The notes under the pieces were generated by a model. That model did not search any database. It was not told the DNA's origin and was given only the letters and a program-made list of their open reading frames with translations. 64,000 nt of DNA. It comes from Dinoroseobacter sp. Lineage in GTDB: Bacteria; Pseudomonadota; Alphaproteobacteria; Rhodobacterales; Rhodobacteraceae. The stretch is taken from positions 372,001-436,000 of the forward strand of contig JAEPNN010000002.1 of assembly GCA_017643385.1 (NCBI GenBank). The letters run 5' to 3'. A program made the translations under genes and the position numbers. Positions 53,234-61,629 of the stretch are shown here, one piece after another (the first letter of the stretch is position 1; each line of letters begins with the position of its first letter).

Positions 53234-54201
53234 TCCCGTATGTTCAAAGCAATCACGCCGCGCCGGCGTCGCGTTTCAACCGCGCGATGTGCTTCAGAGA
53301 TTTCGTCCAAAGGAAAGCGTGCCTCAATTACCGGGCGCAGCAAGCCGCCTTTTGACATGGCTGCCAGCTCTTCAAGCTCAGCTGCATCGGGTTCAGAAAC
53401 ACCAAATTTTATCCGATGTCCGTTCTGTCGCCATGGAACCATCATCTGGAACACTTCGCGCCATGCACCTTCTGTGACCAACAGACGTCCGCCCTTGCGT
53501 AGAATCTTACGCGCCTTGGCAAAGTCAAACAGCCCAATTGTGTCAAAGATCGCATCGTACACCGGGCCTTGGGACAGCGGATCCGTAGTTTCATAGGCTA
53601 TCATATGATCAGCGCCTAGCTCTTTGACGAAGGCGTCGTTACGGGCAGAGGCCACCCCTGTCACTTCAGCGCCCAGCGCCTTCGCCATTTGGACAGCCAA
53701 ATGGCCGACCCCACCGGATGCGCCGGTGACCAGTACCTTTTCACCCGGTTGCACGCGCCCCATTCGTTTCAAAAAATGGTAAGCAGTCGCAGCACCGAAG
53801 GGTAGTGCCGCTGCTTGCGCAAAATCGATCTCCGCCGGTTTGACCGCGATCGCGCTGTCTTCAACCACCGCGATATATTCTGCGTGCCCGCCCTTATTTG
53901 CGACACCAAAAACAGGATCGCCCTTGGCGAAACGCGTTACTTCTGAACCCACCGCAACAACAATCCCTGAAAAGGTTACGCCCGGAATTTTATGGCGAGG
54001 CTTGAAGATGCCGCTGACCATACGGCCCACAAGCTTCAGTCCTCTTGGGTAGGCGGCCGCTCTCAGGCGCCAGTCGCCAGTGGTCACGACCGAGGCATGG
54101 ATCTGCACCAGAACCTCTTTCGAACTTGGCTTGGGGATAGGACGATCTTCAATCTTGATCACATCAGGTGTGCCATATTGCGGTACGATTGCAGCTTTCA
54201 T
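53206..54201 (-). CDS. NAD(P)-dependent quinone-oxidoreductase-like MDR protein
   Basis: A 331-residue medium-chain reductase of the quinone oxidoreductase type. The N-terminal GroES-like domain has the SGIVVAVGSEVTRFAKGDPVFG region. The Rossmann domain shows VLVTGASGGVGHLAVQMAKALGAEVTGV, and LLVTEGAWREV follows. Zinc ligands of alcohol dehydrogenases are absent, so it is a zinc-free enzyme reducing quinones or enals with NADPH. ATG 54201. It is divergent from a LysR gene, which probably regulates it. The 3' end overlaps the unknown gene by 28 bases. Confidence 0.92.
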   Translation of the reverse strand: MKAAIVPQYGTPDVIKIEDRPIPKPSSKEVLVQIHASVVTTGDWRLRAAAYPRGLKLVGRMVSGIFKPRHKIPGVTFSGIVVAVGSEVTRFAKGDPVFGVANKGGHAEYIAVVEDSAIAVKPAEIDFAQAAALPFGAATAYHFLKRMGRVQPGEKVLVTGASGGVGHLAVQMAKALGAEVTGVASARNDAFVKELGADHMIAYETTDPLSQGPVYDAIFDTIGLFDFAKARKILRKGGRLLVTEGAWREVFQMMVPWRQNGHRIKFGVSEPDAAELEELAAMSKGGLLRPVIEARFPLDEISEAHRAVETRRRRGVIALNIRDQELSSVAA

Positions 54202-54238
54202 CTTTCTTTTCCTTATTTGGTATGATGGCTACATATCG

Positions 54239-54295
54239 ATGCATTATCGCATAATAAATTGACCTATTCTGCAGAACATTTATGCATTTATGCAT
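54239..54295. promoter_or_regulatory. ATGCAT repeats in the MDR/LysR divergent region
   Basis: Three ATGCAT palindromes are found at 54239-54244, 54282-54287 and 54290-54295, the last two as ATGCAT-TT-ATGCAT. A perfect dyad ATTAT-CGC-ATAAT lies at 54243-54255. The stretch is AT-rich, unlike its surroundings, and lies between the divergent MDR and LysR genes, as expected of a LysR-type operator. The exact binding unit is uncertain. Confidence 0.5.
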
Positions 54296-54305
54296 GAATT
54301 GGCAG

Positions 54306-55160
54306 ATGCTACAGTTCGATTGGGCCAAAGCCCGCGCCTTCTTTGCGACGGCAGAAACCGGTAGTCTGTCGGGTGCGGCGCGCGCGTTGAACTTAGCGCA
54401 GCCCACGGTTGGCCGTCAGGTTGAAGCACTCGAACAAGAACTTGACGTGGTCTTGTTCGAGCGCATCGGCAAAAAACTTCTTCTCACGCCTGCCGGTCTT
54501 GATCTGCTCGAGCATGTGCGCACTATGGGCGAAGCGGCACAGCGAATTTCCCTGATTGCATCGGGGCATAGCCAGACGCTCGATGGTCCGATCCGCATAA
54601 GTGCAGGTGAAGCGGTGTCTGCCTTTCTGCTGCCACCTATCTTGCGCCGTATTCGCACCGAGCACCCAGAAATCGAGATCACAATCATCGCCACTGGGAC
54701 ACAGAGCGATTTGCAAATGCGCGAAGCCGATATTGCCATTCGCAATGCTCAACCCACACAAAATGATCTAATCGCACGGCGAACGCCGGATCGGATGGCA
54801 GGGCTCTACGCCAAGACCACCTATCTGGAAGAGATCGGTCATGATCTCGCAAAGGCAGACTTTATCGGTTTTGAAGGCAGCCAGAATATGGCGGCGGCCC
54901 TGACCGAACGTGGGTTCGCAATCTCTGCAGATCAATTTCGAATTTTGTCAGAAGCGCATCTCGTACAGTGGGCCTACGTCAAAAACGGGATGGGTATCGG
55001 ACTTATGATGAACGAAGTGGCAAATGCCGATCCCGAAATCAGCCGGGTGGCGCCTGATTTTGAGCCCGCAGTACCGATGTGGGTGCTCGCGCACAGGGAG
55101 GTGAAAACCTCCAGGCGTGTGCGCGTGGTTTACGATCTCATCGTCGAGGCCCTTAGTTAG
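54306..55160 (+). CDS. LysR-family transcriptional regulator
   Basis: A 284-residue LysR regulator. The helix-turn-helix spans WAKARAFFATAETGSLSGAARALNLAQPTVGRQVEALE, near residues 5-43 (family-typical), followed by a two-lobe substrate-binding domain (DGPIRISAGEAVSAFLLPPIL onward). The start at 54306 (MLQFDW) is chosen because the usual N-terminus begins there. ATGs at 54282 and 54294 are also in frame but lie inside the ATGCAT repeats; none has a good Shine-Dalgarno. It is divergent from the MDR gene, its probable target. Its stop overlaps the adenosine kinase stop by four bases. Confidence 0.92.
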   Translation: MLQFDWAKARAFFATAETGSLSGAARALNLAQPTVGRQVEALEQELDVVLFERIGKKLLLTPAGLDLLEHVRTMGEAAQRISLIASGHSQTLDGPIRISAGEAVSAFLLPPILRRIRTEHPEIEITIIATGTQSDLQMREADIAIRNAQPTQNDLIARRTPDRMAGLYAKTTYLEEIGHDLAKADFIGFEGSQNMAAALTERGFAISADQFRILSEAHLVQWAYVKNGMGIGLMMNEVANADPEISRVAPDFEPAVPMWVLAHREVKTSRRVRVVYDLIVEALS

Positions 55161-56152
55161 GCCAGTCCGTTTTCTTTGAACAATGCCGTCAGATTTGCTT
55201 CAGGTCGTGGTCCGATATGCTGGATCACCGAACCCGCCGCCACGTTTGCCATTTTGCCTGCGGTAGGCAAGTCGGCGCCATGTGTGATCCCCCAAAGGAA
55301 CGCTCCTGCGAAGGCATCCCCTGCTCCCGTCGCATCCACGATTTCAACGGGGGTTGCCGGGACATGCCAGGATTGATCACCTTGGTGAATGAAACAGCCA
55401 TTTTCGCTATCTGTGACGGCAAGAATGTCCACCTCTGCCGCAAGTTCGGCCCTTGCAGCTTCGAAATCGTCCCTCTGCACCATCGACAGTGCCTCAGCTT
55501 TATTGCAAAAAAGCAGATCCACACCGTCGCGGATCATGTCGCGAAAAGCGTCCCGGTGGCGCGAGATGCAAAACGGATCGCTGAGCGTCAAAGAAACCTT
55601 GCCATGTGCAGAACGGGTCGCCTCGATAGCCTTGGCGAAAGCGGCGTGACTGTCGGGACCATCAAACCGGTATCCCTCCAGATAGATCCATTCCGCTTCC
55701 GCCATTTGTGCGGGATCAATATCATCTGGGGTCAGAAATTCGGTCACACCTAAATAGGTGTTCATCGACCGCTCCCCATCGGGCGTTACAAGAACGATGC
55801 AGCGTCCAGTTTCGTCTTCGGCAGTCTTTGGGGCCAGTGCAGTCTCGTAGACCGCGCCTTGTGCCCGCAAATCATGTGCAAAGATTGCCCCAAGCTGATC
55901 GTCCTTGACCTTGCCGACATATGCGGTGTCCCCCCCCAAGGCTGCGATTACGGCAATCGTGTTTGCTGCAGAGCCCCCTGAAACTTCCTGTGCAGGACCA
56001 ATCTTGCTGTAAAGATCAATGGCCCGTGGCATGTCGATAAGCTGCATGATCCCCTTCTCAATCCCCGCATCTGACAGAAACGCATCATCGCAGCGCGCCA
56101 GAATATCGACCATCGCGTTGCCAATGCCCACAACGTTGAATTGCTTGCTCAT
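55157..56152 (-). CDS. Adenosine kinase / PfkB-family sugar kinase
   Basis: A 331-residue PfkB kinase, most like alphaproteobacterial adenosine kinases that recycle adenosine to AMP. The N-terminal VVGIGNAMVDILARCDD and VSGGSAANTIAVIAALGG carry the substrate-binding Asp/Asn and PfkB signature 1. DSENGCFIHQGD and DATGAGDAFAGAFLWGITHG hold the anion hole and catalytic aspartate. The start overlaps the nth stop by four bases (ATGA), so it is translated with nth. Ribokinase-like specificity for other sugars is not excluded. Confidence 0.9.
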   Translation of the reverse strand: MSKQFNVVGIGNAMVDILARCDDAFLSDAGIEKGIMQLIDMPRAIDLYSKIGPAQEVSGGSAANTIAVIAALGGDTAYVGKVKDDQLGAIFAHDLRAQGAVYETALAPKTAEDETGRCIVLVTPDGERSMNTYLGVTEFLTPDDIDPAQMAEAEWIYLEGYRFDGPDSHAAFAKAIEATRSAHGKVSLTLSDPFCISRHRDAFRDMIRDGVDLLFCNKAEALSMVQRDDFEAARAELAAEVDILAVTDSENGCFIHQGDQSWHVPATPVEIVDATGAGDAFAGAFLWGITHGADLPTAGKMANVAAGSVIQHIGPRPEANLTALFKENGLA

Positions 56153-56793
56153 TCTGTTTTGTCCTCAAATTGACAGAGATCGTGGATCACGCAGGCTCCG
56201 CATTTGGGCTTGCGCGCCACACAGATGTAACGCCCATGCAGGATCAGCCAATGATGTGCATGATGTTGAAATTCGACCGGGATGTGATCTTCAATTGCGC
56301 GCTCGACCGCATCGACATCTTTGCCCGGACAAATGCCTGTACGATTTCCGATACGAAAGATGTGCGTATCGACGGCCTGGGCGGGATGACCGAACCACAT
56401 GTTCAAAACCACATTTGCGGTCTTACGCCCAACGCCAGGAAGCGATTGCAGCGCAGCGCGTGAGGATGGAACCTGACTATCAAACTCATCCACCAGCTTC
56501 TGGGACAGTTTGATCACATTCTTCGCCTTGTTGCGGAACAATCCGATGGTCTTGATGTGCTGGATTACACCTTCTTCACCCAGTTCAAGCATTTTTTCAG
56601 GCGTGTCAGCTACTGCAAAAAGTCCGCGCGTGGCCTTGTTCACGCCCGCATCAGTAGCTTGCGCTGACAGTGCGACAGCGACGACCAATGTAAAGGCATT
56701 CGTGTGTGCCAATTCACCTTTTGGTTCCGCCTCTACATTTTGGAAACGCGTGAAGATCTCCTGGATCACCGGATATGGAAGCTGCTTGGCCAT
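56149..56793 (-). CDS. nth: Endonuclease III
   Basis: Base-excision DNA glycosylase/AP lyase for oxidised pyrimidines. The 214-residue protein has the helix-hairpin-helix LPGVGRKTANVV with catalytic lysine K124, and catalytic aspartate D142 in VDTHIFRIGNR. The [4Fe-4S] cysteines follow the canonical C-x6-C-x2-C-x5-C pattern in CVARKPKCGACVIHDLC. ATG 56793. It is cotranslated with the adenosine kinase downstream. Confidence 0.97.
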   Translation of the reverse strand: MAKQLPYPVIQEIFTRFQNVEAEPKGELAHTNAFTLVVAVALSAQATDAGVNKATRGLFAVADTPEKMLELGEEGVIQHIKTIGLFRNKAKNVIKLSQKLVDEFDSQVPSSRAALQSLPGVGRKTANVVLNMWFGHPAQAVDTHIFRIGNRTGICPGKDVDAVERAIEDHIPVEFQHHAHHWLILHGRYICVARKPKCGACVIHDLCQFEDKTE

Positions 56794-56906
56794 GACCTGG
56801 GCGGTATGCCTGTGCTCTCGCGTTACAGCAAGCGCAAGATGCGCAGGAACCGGGTCGCCAAATGTCTCACCTAAGGCCTAAACTGCTCCCAAGACAGGAA
56901 AGAACG

Positions 56907-57776
56907 ATGACCGACACGGAAGACAGATACCATTACGCCCTAGTTCGTCGCGCGATAGAGACACTGGACGCTGCTGGTGGCGCCAATGTTGCGTTGGAAG
57001 ACCTCGCTGCAGAGGTTAATCTGAGCGCTGCACATTTTCAACGCGTCTTCTCTCGCTGGGCAGGCGTAAGCCCGAAAAAGTTTCAGCACTATTTGGCTTT
57101 GGGCCATGCAAAGGCGCTACTCGATGACAGGTTCACCACCTTGGAAACAGCCCACGCCGTAGGACTGTCAGGACCAGGACGCCTGCATGATCTATTTGTA
57201 AAATGGGACGCCATGAGCCCAGGCGAATACGCGTCTGGTGGGTCGGACCTCACTATTCTCTGGGGATGGTTTGAAAGCCCCTTCGGCCCGGCGCTCATTA
57301 TGGGTACTGAAAAAGGAATCTGCGGAATTGGATTTTCTGCAGAGATGGGATCAGACGCCTGTCGAGACGACCTTGTGGCGCGTTGGCCCAACGCGACGTA
57401 TGTCAAAGACGAGGATGCCTTGCGTCCGCAGGCTGAGCGCGCGTTTCCCGCAACAGGCCCATCACAAGCGCAGCTTTATTTGATCGGGGCGCCGTTCCAG
57501 ATCAAAGTTTGGGAGGCTTTGCTGCGCATACCGTCCGGTCATGTTACAACTTATTCGGAGATCGCTACATCGGTTGGGAACCCTCGTGCCGTTCGCGCGG
57601 TGGGCACCGCTGTCGGACGCAACCCGATCAGCTGGCTTGTTCCATGTCATCGCGCATTACGAAAAACCGGTGGGCTTGGCGGCTATCATTGGGGACTGCC
57701 AATGAAGCGCGCAATGCTTGCTTATGAAACGGCGCGGCTGGAAGACGACCCTATGCTGGCGGAAAACCGCGCGTAG
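56907..57776 (+). CDS. AraC-HTH / O6-methylguanine-DNA methyltransferase fusion (Ada-like)
   Basis: A 289-residue protein with an AraC-type helix-turn-helix (about 25-110; VALEDLAAEVNLSAAHFQRVFSRWAG) and a methylguanine methyltransferase domain (about 120-275). The latter ends in WLVPCHRALRKTGGLGGYHWG with acceptor cysteine C247. It repairs O6-alkylguanine and may activate transcription after self-methylation. Unlike E. coli Ada it lacks the N-terminal zinc-cysteine domain that responds to methylphosphotriesters, so its sensing mode must differ or be absent. ATG 56907 has AGGAAAG upstream. It is divergent from nth, 113 bases away, so the two repair genes share a region. Confidence 0.93.
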   Translation: MTDTEDRYHYALVRRAIETLDAAGGANVALEDLAAEVNLSAAHFQRVFSRWAGVSPKKFQHYLALGHAKALLDDRFTTLETAHAVGLSGPGRLHDLFVKWDAMSPGEYASGGSDLTILWGWFESPFGPALIMGTEKGICGIGFSAEMGSDACRDDLVARWPNATYVKDEDALRPQAERAFPATGPSQAQLYLIGAPFQIKVWEALLRIPSGHVTTYSEIATSVGNPRAVRAVGTAVGRNPISWLVPCHRALRKTGGLGGYHWGLPMKRAMLAYETARLEDDPMLAENRA

Positions 57777-57858
57777 CGTCGAAAAGGAACCGCTACCCTT
57801 TGCCCACTTACCAAACCTGATTAGCTGTTAGCCAACAGATTTAAAACACAGGTAAACC

Positions 57859-58509
57859 ATGCCACAAATTCGTTACACCGTTCTTGCCCTATCAGCTTCT
57901 GCATTTGTTCTGGGGGCTTGTACAGACCCCAACACTGGCGAGCGCAGCAATGCCCGCACGGGCGCCATGATCGGCGCAGGCCTTGGCGGGTTGTTTGGAT
58001 TAAGCCGCGATGGTGATGCCCCTGCAGAGACCGTTATCGGCGCGGCAGTTGGCGCAGCGATCGGTGGGGCTATCGGTAATGAGCTTGATAAACAGGCTCA
58101 GGAGCTTCAACGCGACCTTGGCGGAAGCGGCGCAACAGTTGTGAACACCGGTGATCGTCTCATTGTGACTATGCCGCAAGATATCCTATTTGACGTAGAC
58201 AGCAGCGCGGTACGTCCGGGCTTGCGCACTGATCTTGCGACACTCGCGGCCAGCCTGAACCAGTACCCCAATACGACCGTGGATGTGATTGGTCATACCG
58301 ACAATACGGGTTCAGCCGGATACAATCAGAACCTGTCGCAACGGCGTGCTCAGGAAGTGACCGCAATACTGCAGTCGAACGGTGTTGCCTCGAACCGGCT
58401 ACGCAGTATCGGACGCGGAGAAGATGCACCCATCGCTTCAAACCTGACTGCAGAAGGACGCGCACAAAACCGTCGCGTGGAGATCATCATCCGACCCAAC
58501 GCATCCTGA
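57859..58509 (+). CDS. OmpA-family lipoprotein (YiaD-like)
   Basis: A 216-residue outer-membrane lipoprotein. The lipobox is LGAC (Cys21). A glycine-zipper region (GAMIGAGLGGLFG and VIGAAVGAAIGGAIGNEL) follows, then a C-terminal OmpA peptidoglycan-binding domain with ILFDVDSSAVRPG, VDVIGHTDNTGSAGYN, LSQRRAQEV and GRGEDAPIASNLTAEGRAQNRRVEI. It should tether the outer membrane to peptidoglycan. Start ATG 57859. The GntR gene begins 73 bases downstream with its own operator. Confidence 0.93.
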   Translation: MPQIRYTVLALSASAFVLGACTDPNTGERSNARTGAMIGAGLGGLFGLSRDGDAPAETVIGAAVGAAIGGAIGNELDKQAQELQRDLGGSGATVVNTGDRLIVTMPQDILFDVDSSAVRPGLRTDLATLAASLNQYPNTTVDVIGHTDNTGSAGYNQNLSQRRAQEVTAILQSNGVASNRLRSIGRGEDAPIASNLTAEGRAQNRRVEIIIRPNAS

Positions 58510-58547
58510 CACGGCGTTCACCAGAACTGGGTTGCTGGGATTCTGAT

Positions 58548-58568
58548 TTGGTCATATCCTTTGACCAA
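58548..58568. promoter_or_regulatory. Dyad operator upstream of the GntR gene (TTGGT-N11-ACCAA)
   Basis: TTGGT (58548-58552) and ACCAA (58564-58568) are separated by 11 bases. Arms extend to TTGGTCA/TGACCAA (7 of 7 paired). The dyad ends 13 bases before the GntR ATG, next to the ribosome site, as expected for autorepression. It has the same arms and spacing as the glcD dyad. Confidence 0.7.
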
Positions 58569-58581
58569 TTCGGGAGGGAAA

Positions 58582-59352
58582 ATGCCATTTCAGAAGGTCC
58601 AGTCTGAAAAGCTGAGCCAGGCAGTTGTGAAGCAAATCGAATTGCTGATCCTGCGCGGCATCTTGCGCCCAGGCGAGCGATTGCCGTCCGAGCGAGAGCT
58701 AGCTGACAAAATGGGCGTATCGCGCCCAAGCCTACGGGAGGCAATTGCAGAGCTGCAAGCTGACGGTTTGCTGGTTAGCCGAGCCGGCGCGGGCGTTTTC
58801 GTTGCTGAAGTTCTTGGGTCAGCTTTCTCTCCCGCTCTGATCCGGCTCTTTGGGTCGCATGACGAAGCGGTTTTCGACTACATCGGCTTTCGACGGGATC
58901 TGGAAGGCCTAGCGGCTGAACGCGCAGCCCAGAACGGGTCAGACACTGATCTTAAAGTCGTCGACACCATCTTTCGCAAGATGGAGGCGGCCCACTCCAA
59001 ACGCAATCCTGATGATGAGGCGCGTCTGGATGCGCAGTTTCATCTGGCGATTGTTGAAGCAGGTCACAACGTGGTTATGCTGCACATGATGCGATCGATG
59101 TTCGAGTTGCTGCACGGCGGCGTGTTTTACAACCGCCAGATCATGTTCCGGCATCGCACGACGCGCGACATTCTTTTGGATCAGCACAAAGCGATAAATG
59201 ACGGTATCCAAGCCCGCGACCCAGTGGCCGCGCGAGAGGCGGTCGAGCGTCACTTGGATTACGTGCGCCACAGCCTGAGCGATTGGAGAGAACTCGAGAA
59301 AAACGAAGCCATTGCAAAATTGCGCTTCGAACACGAGACCGAAAAAACATAA
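58582..59352 (+). CDS. GntR-family (FadR/FCD subfamily) transcriptional regulator, probable GlcC-like
   Basis: A 256-residue FCD-type GntR repressor/activator. The winged helix (about 10-75) has VKQIELLILRGILRPGERLPSERELADKMGVSRPSLREAIAELQADGLL, split over the usual helices. The FCD ligand domain follows, with EARLDAQFHLAIVEAGHN (the metal-binding Asp/His) and RDILLDQHKAINDGI plus EAVERHLDYVRHS (further His). ATG 58582 follows GGGAGG. The shared dyad with glcD suggests it is the glycolate-responsive regulator, in the GlcC/PdhR/LldR group. It is followed by a terminator. Lactate or other hydroxy acids are alternative ligands. Confidence 0.88.
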   Translation: MPFQKVQSEKLSQAVVKQIELLILRGILRPGERLPSERELADKMGVSRPSLREAIAELQADGLLVSRAGAGVFVAEVLGSAFSPALIRLFGSHDEAVFDYIGFRRDLEGLAAERAAQNGSDTDLKVVDTIFRKMEAAHSKRNPDDEARLDAQFHLAIVEAGHNVVMLHMMRSMFELLHGGVFYNRQIMFRHRTTRDILLDQHKAINDGIQARDPVAAREAVERHLDYVRHSLSDWRELEKNEAIAKLRFEHETEKT

Positions 59353-59353
59353 A

Positions 59354-59384
59354 AACCCGGCCATTGGCCGGGTTAGATTTTTTT
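59354..59384. terminator. Bidirectional terminator between the GntR gene and atpF
   Basis: AACCCGGCC (59354-59362) and GGCCGGGTT (59366-59374) form a perfect 9-bp stem with a 3-base loop. A T7 run lies at 59378-59384 on the plus strand, and an A/T run on the left serves the minus strand. It separates the convergent GntR and atp transcripts. Confidence 0.95.
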
Positions 59385-59399
59385 GACGATATTAAACAG

Positions 59400-59966
59400 T
59401 TAGTGGAGTTTATCACCAACCGTTGCGATCGCTTCGTCAACCAGCTTGTTGCGATCGCTCGCCTTCATTGAAGCACCGATTACATCGCCGGCAGCAGATA
59501 CAGCAACCGCAATCGCCTGATCACGGACCTGCTTGACCGCCTTGTCTTCTGCGCTCGCTATCTGGTCTTCCGCGGCCGCCAAGCGACGCGCAATTGACTT
59601 TTCCAGATCAGCGCGCGCCTGCTCCGCAGCAAGCTCAGCCTCTTCCTTGGCCTGTGTCACGATACGCTCGGCCTGATCCTTGACCTCGAGACTCTTGCGC
59701 TCGTAGCTGGCTAGGAGTGCCTGCGCTTCTTCACGAAGCGATTTCGCTTCATCCAGTTCAGCTTTGATCCCATCGGCGCGCTTGTCCAGCATACCACCAA
59801 TCAGTCCGGGCACCTTGAAGTACAACAGAATGCCAATGAATACGATGAAGCCCAACGTGACGATGAAGTCCGTGTTGCCCAACGAGAAGAATGGCTTTCC
59901 CTTTGCGGCCAGTGCTGGCGTCGCGCTCAACAGGAAAGCAGCAAGAGCCGTAAAACGAATGTTCAT
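59400..59966 (-). CDS. atpF: ATP synthase F0 subunit b
   Basis: Peripheral-stalk subunit b of F0F1-ATP synthase. The 188-residue protein has an N-terminal signal-like segment (FLLSATPALAA), then a membrane helix (about 32-52, DFIVTLGFIVFIGILLYF), and a long amphipathic helix (AKSLREEAQALLASYERK, QARADLEKSIARRLAAAEDQIA). The ATG at 59966 shares one base with the b' stop. It is last of the F0 operon; F1 genes are elsewhere, as usual in alphaproteobacteria. Confidence 0.95.
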   Translation of the reverse strand: MNIRFTALAAFLLSATPALAAKGKPFFSLGNTDFIVTLGFIVFIGILLYFKVPGLIGGMLDKRADGIKAELDEAKSLREEAQALLASYERKSLEVKDQAERIVTQAKEEAELAAEQARADLEKSIARRLAAAEDQIASAEDKAVKQVRDQAIAVAVSAAGDVIGASMKASDRNKLVDEAIATVGDKLH

Positions 59967-60502
59967 CACCTTGCCCCCTTCAGCTTTGCATCAACAGCAT
60001 CGTTGATCGCCTGTTCTTCAGCCGTTCCCGGTGCAATCGCGGCTACGATAGCTGCGGCGGTGTCGCGAGCGACCACGCCAACGTTTTCCATGGCACTAGC
60101 CTGGATCTCGGTGATACGTGCTTCCGACTCTGCAGTGCGCGCTGCAATTTCAGCATCGGCCTTGGCAATGGCCTCATCTAGACCTGCCTTGATTTCGGCA
60201 CGCGTTTCCGCTGCAATCTTCGCAGCTTCAGTCCGAGCGTCTGCAAGGGCCTGTTCGTAAGCCTGTTCAGCTTCGACCGCCTTTAGCTTCAGTTCTTCTG
60301 CAGCAGCGATGTCGTTAGTGATCGTTCCTTGGCGTTCGGCGAGAACGGCCGCAATTCGTGGTAGGGCGACACGCGACAAAATGAAATAAATGATGACGAG
60401 TGTCACTACGAGCCAGAAAATCTGGTTCGGGAATGTCGAGAAATCCAGCTGCGGCATACCTGGTGCGGCGGCTCCAGCGGCCTCGTTTGTTTCAGTGGCC
60501 AT
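59966..60502 (-). CDS. atpG: ATP synthase F0 subunit b'
   Basis: Second stalk subunit (b') found in photosynthetic and many alphaproteobacterial ATP synthases, forming a heterodimer with b. The 178-residue protein has an Ala/Pro/Met-rich N-terminus, then [23 protein letters not shown] as its membrane helix. A long charged helix follows ([30 protein letters not shown]). ATG 60502. It follows atpE by 80 bases containing a hairpin. The name AtpF' or AtpG is used in this group and differs from the E. coli gamma-subunit gene. Confidence 0.95.
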   Translation of the reverse strand: MATETNEAAGAAAPGMPQLDFSTFPNQIFWLVVTLVIIYFILSRVALPRIAAVLAERQGTITNDIAAAEELKLKAVEAEQAYEQALADARTEAAKIAAETRAEIKAGLDEAIAKADAEIAARTAESEARITEIQASAMENVGVVARDTAAAIVAAIAPGTAEEQAINDAVDAKLKGAR

Positions 60503-60530
60503 CGGTCCCTCCTGGCTCCTTTGATCTATC

Positions 60531-60559
60531 GGGGCGGCACATCAGCGTGCGCACGCCCC
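60531..60559 (-). promoter_or_regulatory. Hairpin between atpE and the b' gene
   Basis: On the minus strand, GGGGC ... GCAC ... GTGC ... GCCCC can fold into a long stem (GGGGCG/CGCCCC outer arms at 60531-60536 and 60554-60559). It begins 24 bases after the atpE stop and lacks a T-run. It resembles intercistronic hairpins that stabilise upstream mRNA or cause partial termination, which suits the need for many c subunits per complex. Confidence 0.5.
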
Positions 60560-60582
60560 GACCGTAAGGATAGCGAGTAGGA

Positions 60583-60819
60583 TTAGACGGCGAACATCAG
60601 CAGCAGAGCGACGAGGAACGAGAAGATCCCCAGTGCTTCTGCAAATGCGATACCGATGAAGAGGGTCGCGGTCTGGCCAGCTGCAGCAGATGGGTTGCGC
60701 AGAGCGCCTGCCAAGTAGTTGCCAACAACGTTGCCCACACCGATTGCTGCGCCACCCATGCCAGTGCATGCCAGACCAGCACCAATCAGGGCGCCCATTT
60801 CTACGATAGAACCTTCCAT
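60583..60819 (-). CDS. atpE: ATP synthase F0 subunit c
   Basis: Proteolipid ring subunit, 78 residues forming a two-helix hairpin. The conserved polar loop RNPSA (41-45) and the proton-carrying glutamate E61 in [17 protein letters not shown] are present. The glycine-rich first helix is [25 protein letters not shown] 60819 follows atpB by 54 bases. It lies in the operon atpI-B-E-F'-F. Confidence 0.98.
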   Translation of the reverse strand: MEGSIVEMGALIGAGLACTGMGGAAIGVGNVVGNYLAGALRNPSAAAGQTATLFIGIAFAEALGIFSFLVALLLMFAV

Positions 60820-60873
60820 GTGAATTCTCCTTACGATGGAATTGGTAGATTTCTAGTGTTCTTGAGTCAGACC

Positions 60874-61629
60874 TTAGTGGTGCGGATGCAGCGCATCTTT
60901 CAGATACACACAGGTCAGAATGGTGAAGACGTAGGCCTGGATGAAGGACACCAGAACCTCGAGACCGTACATCGCGGTTACCGCAAGGACCGAAAACGGG
61001 CTGATCGCGGCGATCGCAGCAAAACCTGCGAACACTTTAATGACCGCGTGGCCCGCCATCATGTTGCCTGCCAGACGAATGGAGTGGCTGATGGGGCGTG
61101 CGAAGTACGAAATAATTTCAATGACCGCCAGAATCGGGCGGATGGCCAGAGGCGCGGCGCTGACCCAGAAGAGGCTCAGGAAACCAACGCCGTTTTTTAC
61201 GAAACCCAAGACCGTCACCGTCAAGAAGACGCCCATCGCCAGCAACGCAGTCACTGCGATATGGCTGGTCGTGGTGAACGCAGTCGGAACAAGGCCAAGA
61301 AAATTCGAAAACACGATGAAGAGGAATAAGGTCATGATGTAGGGGAAGTACTTCAAACCATCTTTGCCAGTGATGTCTTCAACCATCTTGTAGATGAAGC
61401 CATATCCCAGTTCCGCAATCGACTGGCTGCGGCTTGGAACAACTGCACGGCGTGATGTACCCAAAACAAACATCAAAACAACACAAACAATGGCCAGCGC
61501 CATCCACAAAGTAACGTTGGTCACGGTATACCAAGCCACGGGACCCGAGCCGAACAAGGGTTCAACAATGAACTGGTCCATCGGGTGAAATTCGAGACCG
61601 CCGCCTTCTGCTTTTGCTTCATCCGCCAC
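60874..61629 (-). CDS. atpB: ATP synthase F0 subunit a
   Basis: Proton-channel subunit a, 251 residues with about six membrane helices. The essential arginine lies in [19 protein letters not shown], and the C-terminal [18 protein letters not shown] is the conserved final helix. The N-terminus [20 protein letters not shown] is typical for alphaproteobacteria. The start is GTG 61629, with GAGG 9 bases upstream; it overlaps the atpI 3' end by 11 bases, so translation is likely coupled. Confidence 0.96.
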   Translation of the reverse strand: MADEAKAEGGGLEFHPMDQFIVEPLFGSGPVAWYTVTNVTLWMALAIVCVVLMFVLGTSRRAVVPSRSQSIAELGYGFIYKMVEDITGKDGLKYFPYIMTLFLFIVFSNFLGLVPTAFTTTSHIAVTALLAMGVFLTVTVLGFVKNGVGFLSLFWVSAAPLAIRPILAVIEIISYFARPISHSIRLAGNMMAGHAVIKVFAGFAAIAAISPFSVLAVTAMYGLEVLVSFIQAYVFTILTCVYLKDALHPHH

